Assembly: GCF_007713465.1 (NCBI RefSeq)
Contig: NZ_VMSG01000016.1
Coordinates: forward strand, 62,001 to 126,000
Length of the DNA stretch: 64,000 nucleotides
Reading direction: 5' to 3'
Origin: Pseudomonas sp. H3(2019)
GTDB taxonomy: Bacteria; Pseudomonadota; Gammaproteobacteria; Pseudomonadales; Pseudomonadaceae
Shown here: in pieces, positions 8,889-16,573 of the stretch
How positions within the stretch are numbered: the stretch's first letter is position 1
How the letters are laid out: each line of letters begins with the position of its first letter
Made by a program: the position numbers and the translations under genes
Notes under the pieces: generated by a model
The model's input: only the letters and a program-made list of their open reading frames with translations
What the model was told of the DNA's origin: nothing
The model's database searches: none

Positions 8889-9320
8889 TTAGTACAAAAC
8901 CCCTTCCAGCACTTCGTAAACCACCCCGGTGCCTATGGCGATCAGCACGATGTCACCGCCCATGCGTCGCCATTCGTAACCTGGGTAGTACGGCAAGTGT
9001 TCGAGGGCTCGGCTGTCCAGGCGCTCACCGTAGTAGCCGCGCGGCAAGGGTTGGCCTCTGACCCAGCGAACGCCTGGCGGTGGTGGTGCACCGCGGACGA
9101 AATACCCGTGGTTGACGCGGATCACTTCACGCACCGGACCGAAGTCCCGAGGTGGCCCTCTGAATTCAGGGCCATGCTCGCGGTGTTCATCGCCGCGATG
9201 CTCATACCGCGGGCCGCCGCGATCATGATCGTCGCGTTCATCGGCGCTTACGTGGAGCAAGGGCGTGGCACCGAGCATCAATACACCCAGGCTGGCGATC
9301 AAGCGTTTGGGCATTTTCAT
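8889..9320 (-). CDS. RcnB-family periplasmic protein
   Basis: A 143-residue exported protein. The signal peptide spans about residues 1-25 (KRLIASLGVLMLGATPLLHVSA). A His/Asp/Arg/Glu-rich stretch follows (DERDDHDRGG..HRGDEHREHGPEF), then the RcnB-type domain with VNHGYFVRGAPPPPGVRW and a C-terminal hydrophobic segment DIVLIAIGTGVVYEVLEGVL. E. coli RcnB tunes nickel/cobalt efflux. The metal link here is by family and by the histidine-rich region only. I chose MKMPKRL because GAGGA precedes it; an ATG eight codons upstream lacks a ribosome site. Confidence 0.78.
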   Translation of the reverse strand: MKMPKRLIASLGVLMLGATPLLHVSADERDDHDRGGPRYEHRGDEHREHGPEFRGPPRDFGPVREVIRVNHGYFVRGAPPPPGVRWVRGQPLPRGYYGERLDSRALEHLPYYPGYEWRRMGGDIVLIAIGTGVVYEVLEGVLY

Positions 9321-9347
9321 TTGGGTCTTCCTCAGAGCATCCACAGC

Positions 9348-9382
9348 AAAAAAAGGGGCTCAGAACTCGGTTCCAAACCCCT
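9348..9382 (-). terminator. Intrinsic terminator of trpBA
   Basis: On the reverse strand a nested stem AGGGG..GGAAC CGA GTTCT..CCCCT runs directly into a run of seven T. It lies about 62 nt after the trpA stop and just before the RcnB-like gene start, so it should insulate the two. Confidence 0.82.
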
Positions 9383-9444
9383 GGGTCTTGCTATTTAGTC
9401 TGCGGTGCCGGGCACTTAATTCCTCTGTATCAGGAACTTTACTC

Positions 9445-10257
9445 TTAGCTGACGCGGGCTTTACGCACACCTTCGGACAACGCCGAGCACAGGCCGAGTA
9501 CGCCGTCGATGGCCTGCTCAGGTGTGGTCGCGTTGGCGATGTGGTCGATCAGTGCCGAACCCACCACCACACCGTCTGCCAGACGGGCGATGGAGGCCGC
9601 CTGCTCCGGTGTGCGGATGCCGAACCCGATGCTGATCGGCAGGTCGGTGTGGCGACGCAAGCGGGCCACGGCTTCTTCGACGTGTTCCAGGGTCGCTGCG
9701 CCAGCACCGGTCACACCGGCCACCGATACGTAGTACACAAAACCGGAACTGCCATTGAGCACCGTCGGCAGACGCACGTCGTCGGTGGTTGGAGTGGTCA
9801 GGCGGATGAAGTCGATGCCTGCCGCTTGCGCCGGGTCGCACAGCTCGGCGTTATGTTCTGGCGGCATGTCGACCACGATCAGGCCATCGACACCGGCTTC
9901 CTTGGCATCGCTGATGAAACGCGGTACGCCGTAGTAATGAATCGGGTTGAAGTAACCCATCAGCACCAGTGGCGTGTCGCTGTTGTCTTTGCGGAACTCG
10001 CGAACCATTTGCAGGGTTTTCGCCAGGTTCTGCTTAGCGCCCAAGGCGCGGATGTTGGCGAGCTGGATCGCCGGGCCGTCGGCCATCGGATCGGTGAAGG
10101 GCATGCCCAGTTCGATCACGTCGGCACCCGCCGCTGGCAAACCTTTGAGGATCGCCAGCGAGGTGTCATAGCTCGGGTCGCCGGCAGTGACGAAGGTCAC
10201 CAGGGCGGCGCGGTTCTGTTCTTTGAGTTCGGCGAAGCGCGTTTGCAGGCGGCTCAT
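9445..10257 (-). CDS. trpA: Tryptophan synthase alpha chain
   Basis: TrpA cleaves indole-3-glycerol phosphate to indole and glyceraldehyde 3-phosphate and passes indole to TrpB in the cytoplasmic alpha2beta2 complex. The 270-residue TIM barrel has the catalytic pair Glu49 (VIELGMPF) and Asp60 (DPMADGPAIQ) and the phosphate-binding GFGIRTPEQA loop. Its ATG overlaps the trpB stop codon by one base (TGATG), which implies translational coupling and balanced subunits. Transcription probably ends at the terminator at 9348-9382. Confidence 0.97.
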   Translation of the reverse strand: MSRLQTRFAELKEQNRAALVTFVTAGDPSYDTSLAILKGLPAAGADVIELGMPFTDPMADGPAIQLANIRALGAKQNLAKTLQMVREFRKDNSDTPLVLMGYFNPIHYYGVPRFISDAKEAGVDGLIVVDMPPEHNAELCDPAQAAGIDFIRLTTPTTDDVRLPTVLNGSSGFVYYVSVAGVTGAGAATLEHVEEAVARLRRHTDLPISIGFGIRTPEQAASIARLADGVVVGSALIDHIANATTPEQAIDGVLGLCSALSEGVRKARVS

Positions 10258-11492
10258 CAGTGTTTCTCCTGCTGGGAGTGCTCTTGTTGAGATTGCTCCA
10301 TGTGGTGCATAACGGTCTGCATGTCTTTGTCGCCACGGCCGGACAGGTTGACCACCATCAGGTGATCTTTCGGCAGGGTCGGTGCGCGTTTGAACACTTC
10401 GGCCAGGGCGTGGGCGCTTTCAAGTGCAGGAATAATCCCTTCCAGGCGGCAGCATTTGTGGAAGGCATCGAGGGCTTCGTGGTCAGTCACCGAGGTGTAC
10501 TGAACGCGGCCGATGTCATGCAACCAGGCGTGTTCCGGACCGATACCCGGATAGTCGAGGCCGGCGGAGATCGAGTGAGCATCGATGATCTGGCCATCGT
10601 CGTCCTGCAGCAGGAAGGTCCGGTTGCCGTGCAGCACGCCCGGTACACCGCCGTTCAGGCTGGCCGCATGTTTGCCGGTTTCGATGCCATGACCCGCCGC
10701 TTCAACGCCGATGATTTCGACGCTTTTGTCATCGAGGAACGGGTGGAACAGGCCCATGGCGTTGGAACCACCACCGATGCACGCCACCAGGCTGTCCGGC
10801 AAGCGACCTTCCTTGGTTTGCAGTTGTTCGCGGGTTTCCTTGCCGATCACCGCCTGGAAGTCGCGGACCATCGCCGGATAAGGGTGCGGGCCGGCCACGG
10901 TGCCGATCAGGTAGAAGGTGCTGTCGACGTTGGTCACCCAGTCACGCAGGGCTTCGTTCATCGCGTCTTTCAGGGTGCCGGTGCCGGCAACCACGGGGAT
11001 CACTTCGGCGCCCAGCAGTTTCATGCGGAACACGTTGGCCTGTTGGCGCTCGATGTCGGTGGTGCCCATGTAGATCACGCAATCGAGGCCAAAGCGCGCG
11101 GCCACGGTGGCAGTCGCCACGCCGTGCATGCCGGCGCCGGTCTCGGCGATGATGCGTTTTTTGCCCATGCGCCGCGCCAGCAGGATCTGGCCGATGCAGT
11201 TGTTGATCTTGTGCGCGCCGGTGTGGTTCAGCTCCTCGCGCTTGAGGTAGATCTTCGCGCCGCCGCAGAACTCGGTCAGGCGCTCGGCGAAGTACAGCGG
11301 GCTTGGACGGCCGACGTAGTCGCGCTGGAAGTAGGCCAGTTCTTCCTTGAACGCCGGATCATCCTTGGCCGCTTCGTATTCACGGGCCAGGTCGAGGATC
11401 AACGGCATCAGGGTTTCGGCAACGTAGCGGCCGCCGAACGCGCCAAACAGGCCGTTGGCATCAGGGCCGTTGCGCAGATTAGTCTGGGTCAT
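10257..11492 (-). CDS. trpB: Tryptophan synthase beta chain
   Basis: TrpB condenses indole with serine using pyridoxal phosphate. The 411-residue protein has the PLP lysine Lys95 in HTGAHKINNC, the phosphate-binding glycine loop GGGSNAMG, and the DSHSIS-type region ending the active site. The C-terminus carries about ten extra Gln/Glu/His residues (EQSQQEHSQQEKH) beyond typical length. The start giving MTQTNLRNGP is the family start; the longer open frame upstream overlaps the divergent trpI promoter. The operon is expected to be activated by TrpI with indoleglycerol phosphate. Confidence 0.97.
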   Translation of the reverse strand: MTQTNLRNGPDANGLFGAFGGRYVAETLMPLILDLAREYEAAKDDPAFKEELAYFQRDYVGRPSPLYFAERLTEFCGGAKIYLKREELNHTGAHKINNCIGQILLARRMGKKRIIAETGAGMHGVATATVAARFGLDCVIYMGTTDIERQQANVFRMKLLGAEVIPVVAGTGTLKDAMNEALRDWVTNVDSTFYLIGTVAGPHPYPAMVRDFQAVIGKETREQLQTKEGRLPDSLVACIGGGSNAMGLFHPFLDDKSVEIIGVEAAGHGIETGKHAASLNGGVPGVLHGNRTFLLQDDDGQIIDAHSISAGLDYPGIGPEHAWLHDIGRVQYTSVTDHEALDAFHKCCRLEGIIPALESAHALAEVFKRAPTLPKDHLMVVNLSGRGDKDMQTVMHHMEQSQQEHSQQEKH

Positions 11493-11604
11493 GGGGCGCT
11501 CCAGTTGAATTCGTGAAGTGGCAATGGCGTTCACTCTACCCCTGACGTCCCGGGCTGAAAACCGATAAGATCGCCATAACCTGTCAGGAAAACTCACAGA
11601 TCCC

Positions 11605-12495
11605 ATGAGCCACGACCTTCCCCCGCTGAACGCCCTGCGCGCCTTCGAGGCCACTGCCCGCTTGAACAGCGTCAGTCAGGCTGCGGAGCAACTGCACGTG
11701 ACTCACGGTGCGGTCAGTCGACAGTTGAAAGTGCTGGAGGAACATCTCGGGGTGAGCCTGTTCGTCAAGGATGGGCGCGGCCTGAAACTCACAGATGCCG
11801 GCGTGCGTTTACGCGATGCCAGCAGCGAGGCCTTCGAGCGTTTACGCACCGTTTGCGGTGAACTGACGCAAGGTCACGCCGACGCGCCGTTCGTGCTCGG
11901 CTGCTCTGGCAGCTTGCTGGCGCGCTGGTTCATTCCACGTCTGGGCCGGTTGAATGCCGACCTGCCGGACTTGCGTTTGCACCTGTCGGCGGGTGAAGGC
12001 GATCTTGACCCACGGCGGCCGGGGCTCGATGCCTTGCTGGTGTTTGCCGAGCCGCCGTGGCCTGCGGACATGCAGGTTTATGAATTGGCCAGCGAGCGCA
12101 TAGGTCCGGTGTTGAGCCCTCGCTTTGCCGGTTACGACAGCCTGCGCCAGGCGCCGGCCGCTGCGCTGCTCAACGAAGCCTTGTTGCACACCACTTCACG
12201 CCCGCAAGCCTGGCCCAGTTGGGCGCAGCGCAACGACCTCGACGCCAAAGCGCTGAAGTTCGGGCAGGGTTTCGAGCATTTGTATTATTTGCTGGAGGCG
12301 GCGGTGGCCGGGCTGGGCGTGGCAATTGCCCCTGAGCCGCTGGTGGCCGAGGACTTGAGGGCCGGTCGCCTGGTTGCGCCGTGGGGGTTTAGTGAAACCC
12401 CGGCGCAACTGGCGTTGTGGCTACCCAAGCGCGCCGCAGACGGGCGTGCTCGTCAGTTGGCGCAGTGGTTGAAAAACGAGCTGGGCCAGCCTTAA
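11605..12495 (+). CDS. trpI: LysR-type activator of trpBA
   Basis: A 296-residue LysR protein with the helix-turn-helix in the first 65 residues (SVSQAAEQLHVTHGAVSRQL) and an effector-binding domain after about residue 90. It is divergent from trpB across 112 bp, the layout in which TrpI was defined in P. aeruginosa and P. putida, where indoleglycerol phosphate is co-inducer. A GTGAA-N12-TTCAC inverted repeat at 11513-11534 in the shared gap is a possible binding site, but I cannot confirm it. Its stop overlaps the convergent DUF883 gene stop by two bases. Confidence 0.94.
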   Translation: MSHDLPPLNALRAFEATARLNSVSQAAEQLHVTHGAVSRQLKVLEEHLGVSLFVKDGRGLKLTDAGVRLRDASSEAFERLRTVCGELTQGHADAPFVLGCSGSLLARWFIPRLGRLNADLPDLRLHLSAGEGDLDPRRPGLDALLVFAEPPWPADMQVYELASERIGPVLSPRFAGYDSLRQAPAAALLNEALLHTTSRPQAWPSWAQRNDLDAKALKFGQGFEHLYYLLEAAVAGLGVAIAPEPLVAEDLRAGRLVAPWGFSETPAQLALWLPKRAADGRARQLAQWLKNELGQP

Positions 12496-12818
12496 TGGCC
12501 GCGTTTGTATAGCAGATACGCCGCCAGCAAACCCAAGGCACCGACCGCGACGCTGGTCGTGGTCCATGGGTGTTCCTGGGCGTATTCGCGGGTGGCGATC
12601 CCGGTTTCGCGGGTTTTGACTTTGACTTCTTCGTACGCGTCGCTGAGCAGGTGACGCGAGTGCTTCAGGGCGTTTTCGGCGTTGCTTTTGAGGGCCTTGA
12701 GGGTTTTCAGCGACTCGTCCGAGGCATCGCTCTTCAGGCTTTCCAACGATTTGAGCAGACTCTCGATCTCGGCTTCCATGCTTTGCAATGAGGCTTTACG
12801 CAACGAGGTGTTGGCCAT
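12492..12818 (-). CDS. DUF883 (ElaB/YqjD/YgaM) family membrane-anchored protein
   Basis: A 108-residue protein with a long amphipathic, probably coiled-coil region (residues ~10-75, rich in Leu, Lys, Ser and Glu). It ends in one C-terminal membrane helix, SVAVGALGLLAAYLLY, followed by KRGH. E. coli relatives tie ribosomes to the inner membrane in stationary phase and are RpoS-controlled; that role is by homology only. AAGGAGAG precedes the ATG. It converges on trpI with overlapping stop codons, so there is no room for a separate terminator. Confidence 0.85.
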   Translation of the reverse strand: MANTSLRKASLQSMEAEIESLLKSLESLKSDASDESLKTLKALKSNAENALKHSRHLLSDAYEEVKVKTRETGIATREYAQEHPWTTTSVAVGALGLLAAYLLYKRGH

Positions 12819-12960
12819 GGTGACTCTCCTTCATTGATTGAGTGCGTGTGTTGGTTGGGACTCCAGCGGTTCGGGAAAGTGCAGTCAATCTGAAGGGTCA
12901 CCGACAGAAGAAATACCAAAAATCGCTGCTAGGCTCTAATGACTATTCAAGGAGAGTGCC

Positions 12961-13176
12961 ATGACTGACCACCACACTTACAAGAAAGTCGAACTGGTTG
13001 GCTCGTCCCCCACCAGCATTGAAGAAGCCATCAACAATGCCCTGGCCGAGGCCAGCAAAAGCATCAAGCACATGGAATGGTTCGAGGTCACCGAAACCCG
13101 CGGGCACATCAAGGACGGCCAGGCGGCGCATTTTCAGGTCACGCTCAAAGTCGGGTTCCGGATTGCCAATAGCTGA
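12961..13176 (+). CDS. Dodecin (flavin-binding protein)
   Basis: A 71-residue protein of the dodecin family, which assembles into a hollow 12-mer that stores or buffers flavins. The conserved pattern is visible: YKKVELVGSSPTSIEEAINNA, then the Trp of MEWFEV, then GHIKDGQ and VTLKVGFRI (pieces in order). AAGGAGAGTGCC precedes the ATG. It stands alone between the divergent DUF883 gene and the first DUF1161 gene. Confidence 0.93.
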   Translation: MTDHHTYKKVELVGSSPTSIEEAINNALAEASKSIKHMEWFEVTETRGHIKDGQAAHFQVTLKVGFRIANS

Positions 13177-13308
13177 GGTTGAGCTAGGCTTCTGAACTTG
13201 TGCGCTGGCCGATTGCCATAGGGAATGGCAAAGCGCTACTTCGTCTTGGGCGTCAGGCGCCCGAGTGTTAACGCTTACCCCTTTTGATCCGACCAGGGAA
13301 TGTGACTG

Positions 13309-13530
13309 ATGAAGAAATTTATATTGGCGGTGGGTTTGTTGAGCATTGCAGGAACAACCTTTGCGGCGGGCAAGCCGTGCGAAGAGTTGAAAAGCGAAAT
13401 AGCGGCAAAAATCGACGCCAAGGGCTCCAAAAACTATTCGCTGGAAATCGTCGATAAAGGCGCGGCCGCGGGTGGCAAGGTGGTCGGCAAGTGCGAGGCG
13501 GGCAAGAAGGTCATCGTCTACAAGAAGTAA
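13309..13530 (+). CDS. DUF1161 small exported protein (paralogue 1)
   Basis: A 73-residue precursor with a signal peptide cut after TFA-A near residue 20. The mature part has two cysteines: one in KPCEELKSEI and one in VGKCEAGKKVIVYKK. These probably form a periplasmic disulfide. A close relative lies at 15399, sharing CEELK-EI--KI and VG-CE-G-K--IY-K. The function of DUF1161 is unknown. A strong terminator follows 21 nt after the stop. Confidence 0.88.
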   Translation: MKKFILAVGLLSIAGTTFAAGKPCEELKSEIAAKIDAKGSKNYSLEIVDKGAAAGGKVVGKCEAGKKVIVYKK

Positions 13531-13551
13531 GTTGAGTCAGCGGTTTATGTA

Positions 13552-13579
13552 AAGCCGACGCCATGGCGTCGGCTTTTTT
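13552..13579 (+). terminator. Intrinsic terminator after DUF1161 gene 1
   Basis: A perfect inverted repeat, AAGCCGACGCCA/TGGCGTCGGCTT, is followed by a run of T on the + strand. It lies between convergent genes (DUF1161 and the LLM monooxygenase) and may act in both directions. Confidence 0.9.
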
Positions 13580-13597
13580 GTAAGCGTTGTCCGAGAT

Positions 13598-14599
13598 TTA
13601 GCCCTTCATCACTTGCGCCAGCAGTTCGTAGGAATGCAGGCGATCAGCGTGTTCGTACAGGTCACAGGTGAAGATCAGCTCGTCGGCTTGAGTCTGCTCG
13701 ATCAGCACTTCAAGTTTGCCGCGAATTTTCGCCGGACTGCCGACCATGGCCAGGCCGAGGAAATCACCGACGGCTTCCCTCTCATGGGGCAACCACAGGC
13801 CGTCCATGGTTTTTACCGGTGGCCGCTGAACCAGGCTTTGGCCGCGCATCAGCGCCAGAATCCGTTGGTAGACCGAGGTTGCCAGATAATCGGCGCGTTC
13901 GTCGGTGTCGGCGGCTACCAGCGGTACGCCCAGCATCACGTAGGGTTTATCCAGTACAGCTGAAGGCTTGAAGTGATTGCGGTAAACCCGAATCGCTTCA
14001 TGCATATAACGCGGTGCGAAATGCGAGGCGAAGGCGTAAGGCAAGCCGCGCTCGCCGGCCAGTTGTGCACTGAACAGGCTGGAGCCCAGCAGCCAGACTG
14101 GCACATTGGTGCCGGTGCCGGGCATCGCGATAATTCGCTGGTCTGGAGTGCGTGGGCCCAGGTAGCGCACCAGTTCGGCGACGTCTTCGGGGAAATCGTC
14201 GGCGCTGCCGGAGCGTTCACGGCGCAAGGCGCGGGCAGTCATCTGATCGGAGCCCGGTGCGCGACCCAGGCCGAGGTCGATTCGCCCCGGATAGAGACTT
14301 TCGAGAGTGCCGAATTGTTCGGCGATCACCAGCGGCGCGTGATTGGGCAGCATAACGCCACCGGAACCGACACGAATGCTCGACGTCCCGCCGGCCAGAT
14401 AGCCAAGCAGTACGGAAGTCGCAGAACTGGCGATGCCATCCATGTTGTGGTGTTCGGCGACCCAGAAGCGGTTATAACCCCACTTCTCCACGTGTTGCGC
14501 CAGGTCCAGCGAGTTGCGCAGCGATTGCGCGGGGCTGCCGTTCTCGCGAACGGGCACCAGGTCCAGCGTCGAGAACTTGATATCGGACAGTTGTTTCAT
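13598..14599 (-). CDS. Luciferase-like (LLM class) flavin-dependent oxidoreductase
   Basis: A 333-residue TIM-barrel enzyme of the bacterial luciferase superfamily, expected to use reduced flavin from a partner reductase to oxygenate an unknown substrate. Typical motifs are FWVAEHHNMDGIASSAT, GSGGVMLPNHAP and RIDLGLGRAPG, which place it in the MsnO8/YhbW-like branch. I chose MKQLSDIKFSTL as the start; the longer frame lacks similarity at its N-terminus. It is monocistronic and convergent with the DUF1161 gene, so the neighbours do not reveal its substrate. Confidence 0.88.
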   Translation of the reverse strand: MKQLSDIKFSTLDLVPVRENGSPAQSLRNSLDLAQHVEKWGYNRFWVAEHHNMDGIASSATSVLLGYLAGGTSSIRVGSGGVMLPNHAPLVIAEQFGTLESLYPGRIDLGLGRAPGSDQMTARALRRERSGSADDFPEDVAELVRYLGPRTPDQRIIAMPGTGTNVPVWLLGSSLFSAQLAGERGLPYAFASHFAPRYMHEAIRVYRNHFKPSAVLDKPYVMLGVPLVAADTDERADYLATSVYQRILALMRGQSLVQRPPVKTMDGLWLPHEREAVGDFLGLAMVGSPAKIRGKLEVLIEQTQADELIFTCDLYEHADRLHSYELLAQVMKG

Positions 14600-14839
14600 A
14601 AGCCGGCTTCTCCAATGGGGGACGCAGGCTTTTCTCACCAACGAAAACCTGCCGAATGCATGAGCGTGTTCTATGCAATGTGGGCATATACCCGAGTTTC
14701 AATAGCAGACATGAATTTACCTACCAGATAAGCGGTTTGATCCGACACGATGAACTTTGCCCAGCCTTCTATCCTCAGAACCCAGGCAACCGAAAACCAT
14801 GAAGGCGCGACCCTCGCGCCGGATTTTGAGGAGGCACAG

Positions 14840-15271
14840 ATGAGTATCAAAAAGAAAGCATCGGCGCATTGGGTCGGTGATCTGAAGACCGGCCTTGGTT
14901 CTATCTCGACCGAAACCGGGGTCCTGAAAAACGCACCTTATGGTTTCAAGGCGCGTTTCGAAGGCGGCCCGGGCACCAACCCGGAAGAGCTGATCGGCGC
15001 CGCTCACGCGGGTTGTTTCTCCATGGCATTTTCAATGATTCTTGGTGAGGCTGGCCTCAAGGCCGACACGATCGACACCCAGGCCGAGGTGACGCTGGAT
15101 CAGGTCGACGGTGGTTTTGCGATCACCGCCGTGCACCTGACGCTCAAAGCGAAAATCCCAGGTGCCAGCCAGCAGCAATTCGAAGAGTTGAGCAAAAAGG
15201 CCAAGGAAGGCTGCCCGGTTTCCAAGGTGTTGAACGCCAAAATCACGCTTGATGCGACACTCGTGGGCTGA
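14840..15271 (+). CDS. osmC: OsmC-type peroxiredoxin
   Basis: OsmC reduces organic hydroperoxides with a cysteine pair in the cytoplasm. The 143-residue protein has the peroxidatic cysteine in AHAGCFSMAFS and the resolving cysteine in KEGCPVSKVL. The start at MSIKKKASAHW follows GAGGAGG at ideal spacing; an in-frame upstream ATG would add 30 unrelated residues. Osmotic and stationary-phase control is known for E. coli osmC. A perfect 26-nt palindrome follows the gene. Confidence 0.95.
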   Translation: MSIKKKASAHWVGDLKTGLGSISTETGVLKNAPYGFKARFEGGPGTNPEELIGAAHAGCFSMAFSMILGEAGLKADTIDTQAEVTLDQVDGGFAITAVHLTLKAKIPGASQQQFEELSKKAKEGCPVSKVLNAKITLDATLVG

Positions 15272-15281
15272 TCGCTCCCTG

Positions 15282-15307
15282 GTAGCAGCTGGCATGCCAG
15301 CTGCTAC
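15282..15307. terminator. Perfect 26-nt palindrome after osmC
   Basis: GTAGCAGCTGGCA is followed directly by its complement TGCCAGCTGCTAC. No T-run follows, so it is a weak terminator at best. It may belong to a dispersed repeat family with GTAGCAGCTGGC ends. Confidence 0.55.
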
Positions 15308-15398
15308 AAATCAGAACTCGTGAACTGAAACTGTGGTCGAATAAGTGACAGCAGCTTCAGCGCATGACTGTGCGCGCTGCCTCAAGGGAGCTTCAAAC

Positions 15399-15632
15399 AT
15401 GAAACGTTTTGCCTTGGCGGTTATCTGCAGTGTGCTGGCCACATCGGCCCTGGCGGCAACCAAATCCTGCGAAGAACTCAAGGCCGAGATCGAATCCAAG
15501 ATCCAGGCCAATAACGTATCGTCCTACACGCTGGAGATCGTCACCAATGACGAAGTGCACGACCAGAACATGGTGGTCGGCACGTGTGAAGGCGGAACGA
15601 AGAAAATTATCTATCAGAAGAACGACAGATAA
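15399..15632 (+). CDS. DUF1161 small exported protein (paralogue 2)
   Basis: A 77-residue precursor with a signal peptide cut after ALA-A near residue 20, then KSCEELKAEIESKI and VVGTCEGGTKKIIYQK. The two cysteines match those of the gene at 13309, so the pair arose by duplication, with the LLM and osmC genes now between them. The start is the ATG preceded by AAGGGAG. The function is unknown; a periplasmic location is likely. Confidence 0.87.
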   Translation: MKRFALAVICSVLATSALAATKSCEELKAEIESKIQANNVSSYTLEIVTNDEVHDQNMVVGTCEGGTKKIIYQKNDR

Positions 15633-15638
15633 TTCGCC

Positions 15639-16058
15639 TTACGGCAGGCAAAAAGTCTGGCTCTCTTCGGCGACGAGTTCGCGCTTGGCGTTATACAGTC
15701 GGGCGCTGGGCGTGGTGGTCAGCGAGCGAGCTTCGAGCAGGTAACGTTGTCCGGCTTCGAAATGATCGTAGCGCACGGTCAAATAGCACAGTCGGTTTGG
15801 CGAGTCGAAGTCCATGCCAAAACCTCCGTAAAACTGCTCGAAGTCGAAGCGAACCTTCAATTCATGGCTGCCGGGCGTGACCTGGAAGAATCGCCCGTCT
15901 TTCAGGCGCTTATTGTCCAGGCTCTCGGCCATGAGGACTTTGCCCCCGGGCGTCGGCATGGCGAAATCGACCCAGGCCATGTTCGGGTTCGCGGCTGGTA
16001 TCGGGCTCATACAGCCGGCCAGCGAGCTGATGGCGAGAAAAAGCAGAGTCCTGCGCAT
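15639..16058 (-). CDS. Putative lipoprotein, family of the 16099 gene
   Basis: A 139-residue precursor with a lipobox LAGC at residues 13-16, so it is probably lipid-anchored in the envelope. The body has the block PGSHELKVRFDFE and later FEAGQRYLLEA, also present in the next gene upstream (PGSHELKVRYQF, FNAGQRYQLQA). The two proteins are tandem paralogues. The fold resembles small beta-sheet DUF lipoproteins of Pseudomonas; no function is known. It converges on DUF1161 gene 2, only six bases apart. Confidence 0.8.
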   Translation of the reverse strand: MRRTLLFLAISSLAGCMSPIPAANPNMAWVDFAMPTPGGKVLMAESLDNKRLKDGRFFQVTPGSHELKVRFDFEQFYGGFGMDFDSPNRLCYLTVRYDHFEAGQRYLLEARSLTTTPSARLYNAKRELVAEESQTFCLP

Positions 16059-16098
16059 GATGAAATTCCGGGTGGTCGGGTATTAAGCATAGCGCCGA

Positions 16099-16515
16099 TC
16101 AGGTGCGCTGGCAGCCCGCCAGATGCGCTTGGCCAACGACTTTTCGCTGCTGATCGTAGAGCTTGGCCCACGGCCGGAAACCGATATTCCCTGCTTGCAG
16201 CTGATAGCGCTGGCCGGCGTTGAAGTCGTTGAATTTCACACTCAACCGACAGTCACGCCACAACGGTTCGGCGTCGGGGCCGATATTTGTCGGTGCTACC
16301 GCGAACTGATAACGCACCTTCAGCTCATGGCTGCCTGGTGGAACTTCGAAATAGCGTTTATCGGCGGAGGGCTTGGCATCGACTTCCAGCGCCTGCAGCA
16401 CGGTGTCATGTTGATGGGGGCCGAGGTCGATCCAGGCTTGCGTGGGGTCGGGTTGGGGCAGTCCAACACAGCCAGCCAGCATCAACAGGTTTGCAGTCAG
16501 CATTAACGCGCGCAT
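16099..16515 (-). CDS. Putative lipoprotein, paralogue of the 15639 gene
   Basis: A 138-residue precursor with a lipobox LAGC at residues 13-16 and a mature domain with PGSHELKVRYQF and FNAGQRYQLQAGN. It is 40 nt upstream of its paralogue and likely cotranscribed with it. Two cysteines (WRDCRLSV and the C-terminal LAGCQRT) correspond to two in the sister protein. It is divergent from the lipoprotein peptidase at 16574 across about 58 bp. The function is unknown. Confidence 0.8.
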   Translation of the reverse strand: MRALMLTANLLMLAGCVGLPQPDPTQAWIDLGPHQHDTVLQALEVDAKPSADKRYFEVPPGSHELKVRYQFAVAPTNIGPDAEPLWRDCRLSVKFNDFNAGQRYQLQAGNIGFRPWAKLYDQQRKVVGQAHLAGCQRT

Positions 16516-16573
16516 AGCGAAGCTCCAGTAGGCGAGATAGTCTTGCGGGCAGACTCCCCAAGGATGACTCGAT

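Noticed and set aside
11493..11604. GTGAA-N12-TTCAC as a definite TrpI operator
   Set aside because: The symmetry is real, but I cannot match it to the known TrpI sites, so it is noted only in the trpI entry.
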